Of a stretch of DNA of 64,000 bases, positions 18,351 through 26,797 are shown piece after piece. The position numbers were made by a program, and so were the translations under genes. The notes under the pieces were generated by a model. The model ran no database searches. It saw only the letters and a list, made by a program, of their open reading frames with translations, and was not told the DNA's origin. The first letter of the stretch is position 1, and every line of letters begins with the position of its first letter. This DNA comes from Streptomyces sp. NBC_00154 (GTDB lineage Bacteria > Actinomycetota > Actinomycetes > Streptomycetales > Streptomycetaceae), in the NCBI RefSeq assembly GCF_026342835.1, contig NZ_JAPEMI010000002.1, positions 186,001 through 250,000 of the forward strand. The letters are read 5' to 3'.

Positions 18351-19787
18351 ATGTCCCTGCTCGACCCCAAAGCCTGGCAGTCCCGCACGCTTGCGGGAGG
18401 TGAGTCGGACGTCGTCGAGCCCGCCACCGGCGAGGTGCTCGGACGTGTCACCCTCGCCGCGCCCGAGGACATCGCCGCAGCCGCCCGGTCCGCGGCCGCC
18501 GCCCAGGCCGCCTGGTCCCGCACCCCGCACTTCGTCCGCGCCGCGGTCCTGCGCCGGGCCGGCGACCTGTTCACGGCGCACGCCGACGAACTGCGCGAAT
18601 GGATCGTACGGGAGTCGGGCTCGATCCCCGGCAAGGCCGACTTCGAGCTCCACGTCGCCGCCCAGGAGTGCTACGAGGCCGCCGCGCTCGCATCCCGGCC
18701 GGCCGGTGAGGTCCTGCCCAGCGAGGACGAGCGCCTCTCCTACACCCGGCGCGTCCCGGTCGGCGTCGTCGGCGTGATCGCCCCGTTCAACGCGCCGCTG
18801 ATCCTCTCCATCCGGTCCGTCGCCCCCGCGCTCGCCCTGGGCAACGCGGTCCTCCTCAAGCCCGACCCGCGCACCGCCGTCTGCGGCGGGCTCGCGCTGG
18901 CGGCGGTCTTCGCCGAGGCCGGACTCGACGAACACCTGCTGCACGTCCTGCCCGGCGGTGCCGAGGCCGGACAGGCACTGGTCGCCGAACCGCGCGTCCC
19001 GGTCATCTCCTTCACCGGCTCCACCGCGGCGGGCCGCGCCGTCGGCGAGGCCGCCGGACGGCTCCTCAAGCGCGCCCACCTGGAGCTCGGCGGCAACTCC
19101 GCCCTTGTCGTCCTGGAGGACGCCGACCTGGAGGGCGCGGTGGCCCAGGCCAGTTGGGGCTCGTTCTTCCACCAGGGCCAGATCTGCATGACCACCGGCC
19201 GACACCTCGTACACGCCTCGCTGCTCGACGAGTACGTCGAACGGCTCGTCGCCAAGGCGGACGCGCTGGCGGTAGGCGACCCGCACCGTGAGCAGGTCCA
19301 CCTCGGCCCGATCATCGACCGCGGCCAGCTCGGCAAGATCCACCGGCTGGTCGAGTCGAGCACCGCAGGTGGTGCGAAGCTCGCGGCCGGCGGCACCCAC
19401 CGTGATCTGTTCTACCGCCCCACCGTCCTCACCGACGTCGACGACCACACGCCTGCCTACACCGAGGAGGTCTTCGGCCCGGTTGCCCCCGTACGGTCCT
19501 TCGAGACCCTGGACGAGGCCGCAGCACTGGCCGCCGACAGCCCGTACGGACTCTCCCTCGGCATCGTCACCCGTGACACCGCGCTCGGCCTGGAACTCGC
19601 GGACCGGATCCCGACCGGCATCGTCCACATCAACGACCAGACGGTGAACGACGAGGCGGTCGCGCCATTCGGCGGCATCGCCGCGTCCGGCACCGGCGCA
19701 CGGTTCGGCGGCGGGGCCAATCTGGAGGCCTTCACCGAACTGCGCTGGACGACCGTGCGCCACGAACCGGCCGGCCACCCCTTCTAG
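18351..19787 (+). CDS. NAD(P)-dependent aldehyde dehydrogenase (benzaldehyde/vanillin dehydrogenase type)
   Basis: A 478-residue aldehyde dehydrogenase. Conserved parts are VGVIAPFNAPL (Rossmann entry), ISFTGSTAAGR (cofactor loop), the general base Glu245 in LELGGN, and the catalytic Cys279 in HQGQICMTTGR. The HQGQIC form is typical of aromatic-aldehyde members, which produce benzoate or vanillate; the real substrate is not shown. ATG 18351 has GGAGAG seven bases upstream. Earlier in-frame starts read into atypical sequence. It is a single-gene unit ended by a strong hairpin. Confidence 0.9.
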   Translation: MSLLDPKAWQSRTLAGGESDVVEPATGEVLGRVTLAAPEDIAAAARSAAAAQAAWSRTPHFVRAAVLRRAGDLFTAHADELREWIVRESGSIPGKADFELHVAAQECYEAAALASRPAGEVLPSEDERLSYTRRVPVGVVGVIAPFNAPLILSIRSVAPALALGNAVLLKPDPRTAVCGGLALAAVFAEAGLDEHLLHVLPGGAEAGQALVAEPRVPVISFTGSTAAGRAVGEAAGRLLKRAHLELGGNSALVVLEDADLEGAVAQASWGSFFHQGQICMTTGRHLVHASLLDEYVERLVAKADALAVGDPHREQVHLGPIIDRGQLGKIHRLVESSTAGGAKLAAGGTHRDLFYRPTVLTDVDDHTPAYTEEVFGPVAPVRSFETLDEAAALAADSPYGLSLGIVTRDTALGLELADRIPTGIVHINDQTVNDEAVAPFGGIAASGTGARFGGGANLEAFTELRWTTVRHEPAGHPF

Positions 19788-19814
19788 GGCCTGGCCGCCT
19801 CCGCAACGCCGAGA

Positions 19815-19837
19815 GGGCCCGGCCGTCGGCCGGGCCC
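19815..19837. terminator. Bidirectional terminator after aldehyde dehydrogenase and thioredoxin genes
   Basis: A perfect 10-bp stem GGGCCCGGCC/GGCCGGGCCC with a 3-base loop, flanked by GAGA and TTCTC, lies between the convergent genes. Confidence 0.82.
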
Positions 19838-19867
19838 TTCTCCATCCGCAGTTCCGGCGCGCGCAGG

Positions 19868-20242
19868 CTACTGCTGCTGTTCCTTCTGCTGGTTCTCGAT
19901 GGACTTGCGCACCTCGTCCATGTCCAGCTTCCGGGCCTGCCCGATGACATCCTCCAGCGCAGCCTCCGGCAGCGCCCCGGGCTGGGCGAACACCGCCACA
20001 TTGTCCCGGACGATCATCAGAGTCGGAATGGACTGGATCTCGAAGGCCGCCGCCAGCTCCTGCTGCGCCTCGGTATCGACCTTGGCGAAGACCAGGTCGT
20101 CGTGGCGCTCGGACGCCGCGTCGTAGACCGGCGCGAACTGCCGACACGGGCCGCACCAGGAAGCCCAGAAGTCGATCAGGATGAACTCGTTCTCGCTGAC
20201 GACCTGATCGAAGTTTTCTTTGGTGAGCTCTACGGTGCTCAT
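19868..20242 (-). CDS. trxA: Thioredoxin
   Basis: A 124-residue thioredoxin with the redox site FWASWCGPC (Cys30, Cys33), the cis-Pro loop SIPTLMI, and a Gln/Glu-rich tail (ENQQKEQQQ) longer than in E. coli TrxA. It reduces protein disulfides in the cytoplasm. It diverges from a flavin disulfide oxidoreductase gene with 116 bases between, though that enzyme is not a thioredoxin reductase by sequence. Confidence 0.94.
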   Translation of the reverse strand: MSTVELTKENFDQVVSENEFILIDFWASWCGPCRQFAPVYDAASERHDDLVFAKVDTEAQQELAAAFEIQSIPTLMIVRDNVAVFAQPGALPEAALEDVIGQARKLDMDEVRKSIENQQKEQQQ

Positions 20243-20358
20243 GCGTCTGTACCTCTTCCTGTGCCCGTTCGGACCTGTCCCGGGACAACGGTGGCTTCCT
20301 TTGCGCTATTCCGCCTGCCCATGTGGCCGCAGCCCACACCCACCACCAGACTGTCCCC

Positions 20359-21801
20359 ATGACAGATGCTGATGCTGTGAAGAACGCCGAATACGACGTC
20401 GTGGTGATCGGCGCGGGGCCGGTGGGGGAGAACGTGGCGGACCGGACCCGCGCGGCCGGGCTGAGTACGGCGGTCGTCGAGGCGGAGCTGGTCGGCGGAG
20501 AATGCTCGTACTGGGCCTGTATTCCCAGCAAGGCCCTGCTGCGCCCGGTCGTCGCCCGTGCGGACGCGCGCAGGGTCCCCGGGCTCAGCGGCGCCGTGCA
20601 GGGCCCGCTGGACGCGGCTGCGATCTTTTCCCACCGTGACTGGTACGTCGCGGACTGGCACGACGACGGGCAGGTCGCCTGGTTGGAGGGCGTCGGTGCG
20701 GATCTCTACCGGGGCCAGGGACGTCTGGCCGGTACGAAGCAGGTCTCCGTCACCACCCCCGACGGCACCGAACACCGGCTCACCGCGCGGCACGCCGTCG
20801 CCGTCTGCACCGGCAGCCGGGCCGTGGTTCCCGACCTGCCCGGAGTCGCCGATGCCCGCCCCTGGACCAGCCGGGAGGCGACCAGCGCGAAGGAGGTCCC
20901 GGGCCGCCTGGTGATCGTCGGCGGTGGGGTCGTCGGCGTGGAGATGGCCACCGTCTATCAGGCGCTCGGCGCCGAGGTCACGATGCTGATCCGTGGCAAG
21001 GGCCTGCTGCCGAAGATGGAGCCGTTCGCGGGTGAGCTGGTCGCCGAGGCGCTGACCGAGGCCGGAGCCGACATCCGTACCGGCGTATCGGCCACCTCCG
21101 TCAACCGCACAGCCCCGGACGGCCCCGTCACCGTCGAACTGGACAACGGCGAGATCGTCGAGGCCGACGAGATCCTCTTCGCCACCGGCCGCGCACCGCG
21201 CACCGACGACCTGGGGCTGGAGACGGTGGCCCTGAAGCCCGGATCCTGGCTCCCGGTCGACGACAGCTGCCGTGTAGAGGGCAGTAACTGGCTCTACGCC
21301 GTCGGCGACGTCAATCACCGGGCGCTCCTCACCCATCAGGGCAAGTATCAGGCCCGGATCGCGGGTGCCGCGATCGCCGCCCGCGCCCAGGGCGCCCCGC
21401 AGGCGACCGGTCGCTGGGGCGCCCACACCGCGACCGCCGACCACGCGGCCGTCCCCCAGGTGGTCTTCACGGACCCGGAGGCCGCGTCCGTCGGTCTCAC
21501 CCTCGCCGGGGCGGAGCGGGCCGGCCATCGCGTACGCGCCGTCGACTACGACCTCGCCGCGGTCTCGGGCTCCGGCCTCTACGCGAGCGGTTACCGGGGC
21601 CGCGCGCGCATGGTCGTCGACCTCGACCGGGAGATCCTGCTCGGCGTGACCTTCGTCGGGCCGGGCATCGGCGAGCTGTTGCATTCGGCGACCGTCGCGG
21701 TCGCGGGCGAGGTTCCCATCGACCGGCTCTGGCACGCGGTCCCTGCCTTCCCCACGATCAGCGAGGTCTGGCTGCGCCTGCTGGAGGCGTACCGCGGCTG
21801 A
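20359..21801 (+). CDS. Class I FAD/NAD(P) disulfide oxidoreductase (dihydrolipoamide-dehydrogenase/mercuric-reductase-like)
   Basis: A 480-residue flavoprotein. It has an FAD-binding start YDVVVIGAGPVGENVA, the redox-active pair in GGECSYWACIPSKAL (Cys49, Cys54, CX4C), an NAD(P) motif VIVGGGVVGVEMA, and a C-terminal dimerisation domain. The terminal HP-containing active-site loop of true lipoamide dehydrogenases reads WHAVPAFPTISE here, so the second base differs and the substrate is open. ATG 20359 follows a longer possible start at 20323. It may work with the divergent thioredoxin. Confidence 0.88.
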   Translation: MTDADAVKNAEYDVVVIGAGPVGENVADRTRAAGLSTAVVEAELVGGECSYWACIPSKALLRPVVARADARRVPGLSGAVQGPLDAAAIFSHRDWYVADWHDDGQVAWLEGVGADLYRGQGRLAGTKQVSVTTPDGTEHRLTARHAVAVCTGSRAVVPDLPGVADARPWTSREATSAKEVPGRLVIVGGGVVGVEMATVYQALGAEVTMLIRGKGLLPKMEPFAGELVAEALTEAGADIRTGVSATSVNRTAPDGPVTVELDNGEIVEADEILFATGRAPRTDDLGLETVALKPGSWLPVDDSCRVEGSNWLYAVGDVNHRALLTHQGKYQARIAGAAIAARAQGAPQATGRWGAHTATADHAAVPQVVFTDPEAASVGLTLAGAERAGHRVRAVDYDLAAVSGSGLYASGYRGRARMVVDLDREILLGVTFVGPGIGELLHSATVAVAGEVPIDRLWHAVPAFPTISEVWLRLLEAYRG

Positions 21802-21829
21802 GCACGGACGGTGAGCCGGCGCGTGGAGG

Positions 21830-21939
21830 GACGGATCCCGACGTGGTCGCCCCCTGGCAAGAGAGTGGGTCGCTGCGTTGCCGGGATCCGTCGCCCCCAC
21901 GTACTCGCACGTCTGCACCTGCGTCCCGAAGTGCAGACG
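21830..21939. other. Structured intergenic segment with two inverted repeats
   Basis: In the 277-base gap between 21802 and 22078 lie a long hairpin GACGGATCCCG (21830-21840)/CGGGATCCGTC (21882-21892) and a 9-bp stem CGTCTGCAC (21910-21918)/GTGCAGACG (21931-21939). No gene is supported. The hairpins may end transcription from both convergent genes or belong to a small RNA. Confidence 0.45.
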
Positions 21940-22078
21940 AAGTGGCGGCGAGCTCGTCGGGCGAAGCATGCGTGCTTCTCCACGTGGCCGTCGACTGCTG
22001 CGCTCACACTGTCGTCCGGGGCCGGGAGTCCGTGGCCCGGACCGCAGTCGATCACGCCTGCCGACCCCTTCTCCGCGA

Positions 22079-22609
22079 TCAGGCGCTGAGCAGGCGGTTG
22101 AAGAACGAGCGGTAGCGCTGGAGCGCAATGCGCAGATCCTCGGTGAGGACCTCCTCTCCCCGGCCCCACTGGCTTTCGAGCCCTTCCTTGCGGGATGCGA
22201 ACGACCGCGCCAGCGTCTGCATGACCTCGGCGACCAAGGCATCGGCCGTACGGACGGCGTCCTGCGGATCGTCGACGAAGGCTGTCTGGACGGCCCGCCA
22301 TTTGGACTTGAAGGCCTCGGCTTCCTCGGGACCGAGAAGCGGCTCGTTCTCCTGGCCCTGGTCCGGCGCCGAAGCGTGCGGTGTACCCGCTGCGGCCTGC
22401 TCTGCGGGCGCGGCGTCCTCGGCGGTGTCTTCAGCGTCAGCGGCGTTCCCAGCGGCATTCCCGGTGGACGGGGGAGCGCCATCCGCCGTGGCCGACGGCG
22501 TCCCACGACCTGCGTCTCGGTCATCCCGAGGCCGGGCGAGATCCTCGGTGCTGAGGCCCGCGTCGGCCGCGCTGCTGTGGTCGCCCGATCCACTGTGTTC
22601 GCGCTGCAT
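22079..22609 (-). CDS. Hypothetical protein, soluble paralogue of the downstream-cluster membrane protein
   Basis: A 176-residue protein. The first 95 residues are Ala/Asp/Gly-rich and look disordered. The last 80 form a helical domain with KWRAVQTAFVDDPQDAVRTA and RYRSFFNRLLSA. This domain matches the C-terminal half of the neighbouring membrane protein (WSSVQEHFVDRPREAV and HYRALFDDLL), so the two are paralogues. No enzyme motif is visible. GAGGTGA precedes the ATG. It follows the Asp23 group in the same direction and is probably part of one envelope-related operon. Confidence 0.75.
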   Translation of the reverse strand: MQREHSGSGDHSSAADAGLSTEDLARPRDDRDAGRGTPSATADGAPPSTGNAAGNAADAEDTAEDAAPAEQAAAGTPHASAPDQGQENEPLLGPEEAEAFKSKWRAVQTAFVDDPQDAVRTADALVAEVMQTLARSFASRKEGLESQWGRGEEVLTEDLRIALQRYRSFFNRLLSA

Positions 22610-22683
22610 GCTTGTTCACCTCGTCCGAATGGGTTTCGACGGGCTCTCGATCCTTTGGCCCGCCGGTATACGCGGGCGCCGGG

Positions 22684-23238
22684 TCACGTGTGTTGCTGCC
22701 CCGGCCTGTCGCCGTTGGTGAGCAGGTCGTCGAAGAGTGCGCGGTAGTGCACCATCGCTCCCCGCAGTTCCTCGGTGGTCGTCTGCTGACCGCCGGCCCT
22801 TGCATTGACTTCGTGGGCGGCACGGTAATGCTCCAGCGTGCGCCCGTGTTCGACCGACAGGTCCTTCACCTGCTGCTCGTAGCCCTCGGTCGGGTAGCCG
22901 CGTTCCTTCATGAGCCGGGTCACCAGCTGGTCCGCCTCACCGACCGCCTCTCGCGGACGGTCCACGAAGTGCTCCTGCACGCTGCTCCAGTCCTGCGTGT
23001 ACTGCTGACGGGCAGTCGAGGCCAGCGGCTTCAGATCGAGGTCGTCGTGCCGTTGCTCGCGGTCGCGCAGATCACGCTCTGCCGCCGTGCGGCTGTCACC
23101 GGCTTCAACAGCGCGCTCGTACTCGGGCCCGAAGCGTTCTTGCAGATGCCGCCGCCGAACGGCGAGCCGGACAATCACCGCGAGGGCGACAAGCACCACC
23201 ACCACGACGACGATGGCAACAATGATTCCAGTGGACAT
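22684..23238 (-). CDS. Single-span membrane protein of the Asp23 envelope group
   Basis: A 184-residue protein. A Val-rich N-terminal transmembrane helix (residues 4-27, GIIVAIVVVVVVLVALAVIV) is followed by basic RRR and a helical cytoplasmic part. The C-terminal region shares the FVD.P..AV..A and YR..F..LL pattern with the next gene. GGAGG precedes ATG 23238. The neighbour on the upstream side is an Asp23/Gls24 protein, which in Firmicutes is tethered to the membrane by a small anchor; this protein could serve that role here, but that is inference. Confidence 0.8.
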   Translation of the reverse strand: MSTGIIVAIVVVVVVLVALAVIVRLAVRRRHLQERFGPEYERAVEAGDSRTAAERDLRDREQRHDDLDLKPLASTARQQYTQDWSSVQEHFVDRPREAVGEADQLVTRLMKERGYPTEGYEQQVKDLSVEHGRTLEHYRAAHEVNARAGGQQTTTEELRGAMVHYRALFDDLLTNGDRPGQQHT

Positions 23239-23369
23239 CTGGTCCTCCGATCGAGGTCGGCCACATCCCCGTCATGTGCGGCTGCCTCAGTGGCCCTGTA
23301 CCAGGCGGCTATCCGATGGGCCTCGGGAGACAGCCGAGGTTCCAGGCCGACGATACGGCCGATGGTCAC
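23175..23369 (-). CDS. Possible small protein between Asp23 and the membrane protein
   Basis: A 64-codon frame from GTG 23369, preceded by GAAGGCG, fills the gap after the Asp23 stop and overlaps the next gene by 64 bases. The product starts VTIGRIVGLEPRLSPEAHRI and has no known motif. It may be real given the tight spacing, or only a chance open frame. Confidence 0.3.
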   Translation of the reverse strand: MTIGRIVGLEPRLSPEAHRIAAWYRATEAAAHDGDVADLDRRTRCPLESLLPSSSWWWCLSPSR

Positions 23370-23405
23370 CGCCTTCGACCAGGCGCGATCCGGTCCGGCG
23401 AACCA

Positions 23406-23900
23406 CTACGCGACTCGCCTCTCCGGCGCCTGCTGCTCCTCTTCCTCGTCGGGCAGCTTCACGTCGGTCACCGTGATGTTGACCTCTACGACCTCCAGAC
23501 CGGTCATCCGCTCGATGGCGGAGATCACCTCGGTCCGGACATCGCCCGCGAGCTCGACGATCGGGAAGCCGTATTCGACGATGATCGACAGGTCGACCGC
23601 GGTCTGGACCTCGCCGACCTCGACCTTGACACCGCTGGTGACGGACCGGCTTCCCGCTCCGGGCACTCGCTCCCGCACGGTCCCCATACCGCGGACGAAT
23701 CCTCCGCCCATGCTCTGGACCCCGGGCACGCCCCGGGCCGCCAGCCCGGCGATCTTCGCCACTACGCCGTCGGCGATCGTGGTACGCCCCCGTGCCCCGG
23801 GCTCCGTTCGGCGGTTTTCGCCATGCGGTCCCGCTCCGTGCGTGGACTCGGATGCCGGGTGGGTGGTCTCGGGCCGGCTCAGCTGCGTTTGATCACTCAT
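23406..23900 (-). CDS. Asp23/Gls24-family envelope stress protein
   Basis: A 164-residue protein. After a disordered N-terminus comes the Asp23 domain: TTIADGVVAKIAGLAARGVPGV, VKVEVGEVQTAVDLSIIVEYG, IERMTGLEVVEVNITVTDV. The C-terminus is acidic (DEEEEQQ). These proteins form membrane-linked oligomers and respond to cell-envelope or alkaline stress. ATG 23900 with GAAGGG upstream is chosen over the longer frame from 23960. It is the first gene of the leftward group ending at 22079. Confidence 0.92.
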   Translation of the reverse strand: MSDQTQLSRPETTHPASESTHGAGPHGENRRTEPGARGRTTIADGVVAKIAGLAARGVPGVQSMGGGFVRGMGTVRERVPGAGSRSVTSGVKVEVGEVQTAVDLSIIVEYGFPIVELAGDVRTEVISAIERMTGLEVVEVNITVTDVKLPDEEEEQQAPERRVA

Positions 23901-24147
23901 GGTCGGTCGCCCTTCCGAAGAGGAGGTGGGCTCGATCGCCTTGGCCATTTTACGTACCATTTGTCAGCATTGCTTGAGCGGAAGGGTGCACGGCCGGGCC
24001 CGCCCCTGAGGGGAGTGGGTCGCTGTGGGGGAGTCCGGTCTCGGGTGTCGGCCCTCCGGTCCGGGGCAGGGAGGCGAAGTCCGTCGTGACGCATGGCGAA
24101 AGCGGCGCACGTGAGTCCGCGATCCATCACGGAGACGACTCGTCCGG

Positions 24148-24762
24148 CTACCTTCTGTGCAGTGCGGTGGTCTCGTCGGTTCCGGTGCCCAGCGGCCGCC
24201 CGCAACGCAGGTTCCACCGCCCGGACCGGCCGCTGAGCTCGGTCAGCGTCAGCGGAGCGACGTCCAACCGCCAGAACGTCTGCGGCGGAAGGCCCAGCGC
24301 ATGCACGACAGTGGCCCGCACCACCGCGGGTTCGGCCACGGCCAGCACGCTGCCGCCATCGGCGCCCTCCCGATGCAGCGAATCCAGCCAGCCGCCCATC
24401 CGCGCATGCAGATCCAGCAGCGACTCACCGCCGTGCGGGGCCGCCGAGGGCTCGGACAGCCAGGCCGACACCGCCCCCGGCTCGTCCCGGCTCACCTCCG
24501 CCAGCCGTTGCCCGCTCCAGCGCCCCAAGTCCCAGCCACGAAGGGCAGGTTCGGGATCGGACCGCAGACCCAACGCCTCGGCGGTCCCCGTGCACCGCTC
24601 GTCCGGGCCGTGCACCCGGCGATCGGCAGCAGGCACCGCGGCCGCGGCCGCACGCGCCCGCCGGACGCCGGACACGTCGAGCGGGGCGTCGCCGTCGAAC
24701 CGGGCCTCGCGCAGCGCCGCGTTGAGCGCCGGTGAGATCAACATCACCCGTACCGTCAACAC
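24148..24762 (-). CDS. Histidine-phosphatase-fold protein lacking both catalytic histidines
   Basis: About 204 residues with the fold order of the histidine phosphatase (CobC/phosphoglycerate mutase) family: an N-terminal strand VRVMLISPALNAAL, DERCTGTAEALGL, GWDLGRWSGQ, and HGGESLLDLHARM. The first strand should read RHG but reads SPA (Ser10-Pro11-Ala12), and the second catalytic His, in the SHGG position, reads EPAVV. Both phosphohistidine residues are therefore gone, so it is probably not a phosphatase. It diverges from a cobalamin riboswitch and cbtBA. The start is GTG 24762 (GGGAG upstream) or TTG 24759. Confidence 0.8.
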   Translation of the reverse strand: MLTVRVMLISPALNAALREARFDGDAPLDVSGVRRARAAAAAVPAADRRVHGPDERCTGTAEALGLRSDPEPALRGWDLGRWSGQRLAEVSRDEPGAVSAWLSEPSAAPHGGESLLDLHARMGGWLDSLHREGADGGSVLAVAEPAVVRATVVHALGLPPQTFWRLDVAPLTLTELSGRSGRWNLRCGRPLGTGTDETTALHRR

Positions 24763-24863
24763 CCGCGTCAACTCCCTGAACTGTGGCCTCTTCAGTAAGC
24801 ACACCATGGCATCCAGGGCTGTGGGGTGGGCAGATGGTGCCATGGCGGCGGGGTGCTCCCAGA

Positions 24864-24985
24864 CGGTATGGTCGCGACGAACATGACGACGGTGTGATGG
24901 AAGTCCGGTGAGAATCCGGCACGGTCGCGCCACTGTGAACCCGTATCCGTACGGGAAGTCAGACCCAGCACTGTCGTCTCAGGCA
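24864..24985 (+). promoter_or_regulatory. Cobalamin riboswitch
   Basis: The leader of cbtB contains the adenosylcobalamin aptamer core: GGAAGTCCGGTGAGAATCCG (24899-24918), GCGCCACTGTGAAC (24927-24940) and the closing GGAAGTCAGACCC (24954-24966). The AGGAGG ribosome site of cbtB lies about 45 bases further on. In this family B12 binding shuts off translation or transcription of cobalt and cobalamin genes. Outer boundaries are approximate. Confidence 0.93.
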
Positions 24986-25023
24986 CCACGATCGGGACGC
25001 GTGTTCCCCCAGGAGGTTCTGCC

Positions 25024-25242
25024 ATGGCACAGACTGCTGCCCCCGCCGCCGTCGCATCACCCGCCATCACCCCCATCTCGCTGAAGGCCATCGCCCCATG
25101 GGCGGTCTTCTTCGGCATTCTCATGCTCGTCCTGCTGTACTTCGTCGGCGCCGAGCAGGGCGCCACTTCGGTCATCTCCGGCGAGGGTGTCCACGAGTGG
25201 GTCCACGACGGTCGCCACCTGCTCGGTTTCCCCTGCCACTGA
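25024..25242 (+). CDS. cbtB: Cobalt transporter subunit CbtB
   Basis: A 72-residue membrane protein. One transmembrane helix (about residues 27-44, VFFGILMLVLLYFVGA) is followed by the family's C-terminal metal-binding tail with HEWVHDGRHLLGFPCH. It is predicted to import cobalt for B12 synthesis together with CbtA, and is directly behind the cobalamin riboswitch. AGGAGG stands eight bases before the ATG. Confidence 0.93.
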   Translation: MAQTAAPAAVASPAITPISLKAIAPWAVFFGILMLVLLYFVGAEQGATSVISGEGVHEWVHDGRHLLGFPCH

Positions 25243-25270
25243 CACACCGCGCAAGCCAGGGGAACCCCTC

Positions 25271-26044
25271 ATGAACTCCATATCCGTCAGAGCCCTGCTG
25301 GTCCGCGGCATGCTGGCCGGCCTCGTCGCGGGCGCGCTCGCACTTGCCGTCGCCTACTTCCTCGGAGAGTCGCGGGTCGACGCGGCGATCGCCCTCGAAG
25401 AGGCGCACAGCCACGACCACGGCGGCGGCGAGGAACTCGTCAGCCGCACGATGCAGTCCACGGCCGGCCTCGCCACCGGTGTCCTCGTCTTCGGCGTGGC
25501 CATCGGCGGCATCGCCGCGCTCGTCTTCTGCTACGCCCTCGGCCGCATCGGCAGGTTCGGCCCGCGGGCCACGGCTGCACTCATCGCGTTCGGCGCCCTG
25601 CTGACCGTGTATGTCGTGCCGTTCCTCAAATACCCGGCCAACCCGCCGGCCGTGGGCAACCCCGACACGATCGGCCAACGCACCGCCCTGTTCTTCCTCA
25701 TGGTCGCTCTCAGTGTGCTGCTCGCCGTTGCGGCAGTCATCCTCGGCAAGCGGCTGGCTCCTCGCCTGGGCAACTGGAACGCGACGGTCGCCGCATCCGC
25801 CGGCTACGTCCTCGTCATCGGCCTCGCCTACGCCTTCCTGCCCTCGTTCAACGAGGTCGGCAAGGACTTCCCGGCCGGTCTGCTGTGGGAGTTCCGCCTC
25901 GCCACCCTCGCCGTTCAGGCCACGCTCTGGACCACTTTCGGTCTGTTCTTCGGCTACCTGACGGAACGGCTGCTGGTGTCGGGACCGGACACGGTCCCGG
26001 CGGGTGGCGGCACGGCATCCCGCACGGCCACCGCTGCCGGCTGA
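25271..26044 (+). CDS. cbtA: Cobalt transporter subunit CbtA
   Basis: A 257-residue membrane protein with about five to six transmembrane helices and a His-rich loop EEAHSHDHGGG (about residues 44-54) expected to bind metal ions outside or near the pore. It follows cbtB by 28 bases with AGGGGA before the ATG, so both are under the riboswitch. A strong hairpin ends the operon. Confidence 0.93.
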   Translation: MNSISVRALLVRGMLAGLVAGALALAVAYFLGESRVDAAIALEEAHSHDHGGGEELVSRTMQSTAGLATGVLVFGVAIGGIAALVFCYALGRIGRFGPRATAALIAFGALLTVYVVPFLKYPANPPAVGNPDTIGQRTALFFLMVALSVLLAVAAVILGKRLAPRLGNWNATVAASAGYVLVIGLAYAFLPSFNEVGKDFPAGLLWEFRLATLAVQATLWTTFGLFFGYLTERLLVSGPDTVPAGGGTASRTATAAG

Positions 26045-26067
26045 CCGGCCGAAACTCCGCTACGACC

Positions 26068-26096
26068 GAACCCGCCAGGAGACGCCTGGCGGGTTC
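26068..26096. terminator. Terminator of the cbtBA operon
   Basis: A perfect 12-bp stem GAACCCGCCAGG/CCTGGCGGGTTC with a 5-base loop lies 24 bases after the cbtA stop and also faces the convergent GNAT gene. Confidence 0.85.
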
Positions 26097-26133
26097 AGTC
26101 GTGGTCGGGGCACAGCCGCCCGGGTGTCCGGCG

Positions 26134-26721
26134 TCATGACGGACGTCGAGCGGAGACCTCGGGAGAAGGTTCGGACCCGGCGGCTCCGTCCGTCGCAGTC
26201 GCTCCGTCCCCGGGTTCGGCCGCCGATCCGGCCGTCCAGTCGATCCGGTAATGCCTCAGCAGGTCGTCCTCCCCGACGAAGTGCATGCCCGCCGCTGCCA
26301 TGACGTGCTGGGACGCGGTGTTGTCGAGGTCGGCGTCGCCCCTGACCGACGCGACACCCGCGGCACGGGCAATCTCCAGCAGCGCACGCAGAGCCTCGGA
26401 GGCGTACCCCTTTCCGCGCATCGCCGGTATCAGGCCGTAGCCGATCGTGACCTGCCCCCGGTCGTCCGGGACACCATGGAAACCGACTCCGCCGATGGCG
26501 TGCCCGTTCTCGCGGAGGCGGATCTCGTACGGGCCGAACGGCTGGGGATTGCCGGTATCCGCGCAGTGCTCCAGGAAATGCCTCGCGCCCGCCCGGTCGC
26601 CGTCGTTGGGGTAGTCAGGTGCCCAGAGGGCGTCCGGCCCGGGACGGCCTTGCACTACGCACTCCGCCTCAGCGGGGGTCAGTGGGTGGAGCACGAGCCG
26701 CGTTGTCACAAGAGTTTCCAT
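26134..26721 (-). CDS. GNAT acetyltransferase (RimJ/RimL type)
   Basis: A 195-residue GNAT protein. It opens with METLVTTRLVLHPLT, the standard RimJ/L start, and has the acetyl-CoA loop AMRGKGYASEALRAL and the DNTASQHVMAAAGM block that follows in this subgroup. The tail (after about residue 165) is Gly/Ala/Glu-rich. Such proteins acetylate N-termini or small amines; the substrate is unknown. It is convergent with cbtA and diverges from the SDR operon. Confidence 0.87.
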   Translation of the reverse strand: METLVTTRLVLHPLTPAEAECVVQGRPGPDALWAPDYPNDGDRAGARHFLEHCADTGNPQPFGPYEIRLRENGHAIGGVGFHGVPDDRGQVTIGYGLIPAMRGKGYASEALRALLEIARAAGVASVRGDADLDNTASQHVMAAAGMHFVGEDDLLRHYRIDWTAGSAAEPGDGATATDGAAGSEPSPEVSARRPS

Positions 26722-26797
26722 GACTCGCCGGACTATCACGGTGGCAAGCCTCGACGCATCGGGATTTTGACCGATCGAAGAGTGAGTAGCGGTGTTC

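Noticed and set aside
18027..20531. An 834-codon minus-strand frame
   Set aside because: Antisense to the aldehyde dehydrogenase and out of frame with thioredoxin; both of these have clear catalytic motifs.
20239..22593. A 784-codon minus-strand frame
   Set aside because: Antisense to the flavin oxidoreductase, which carries the CX4C site.
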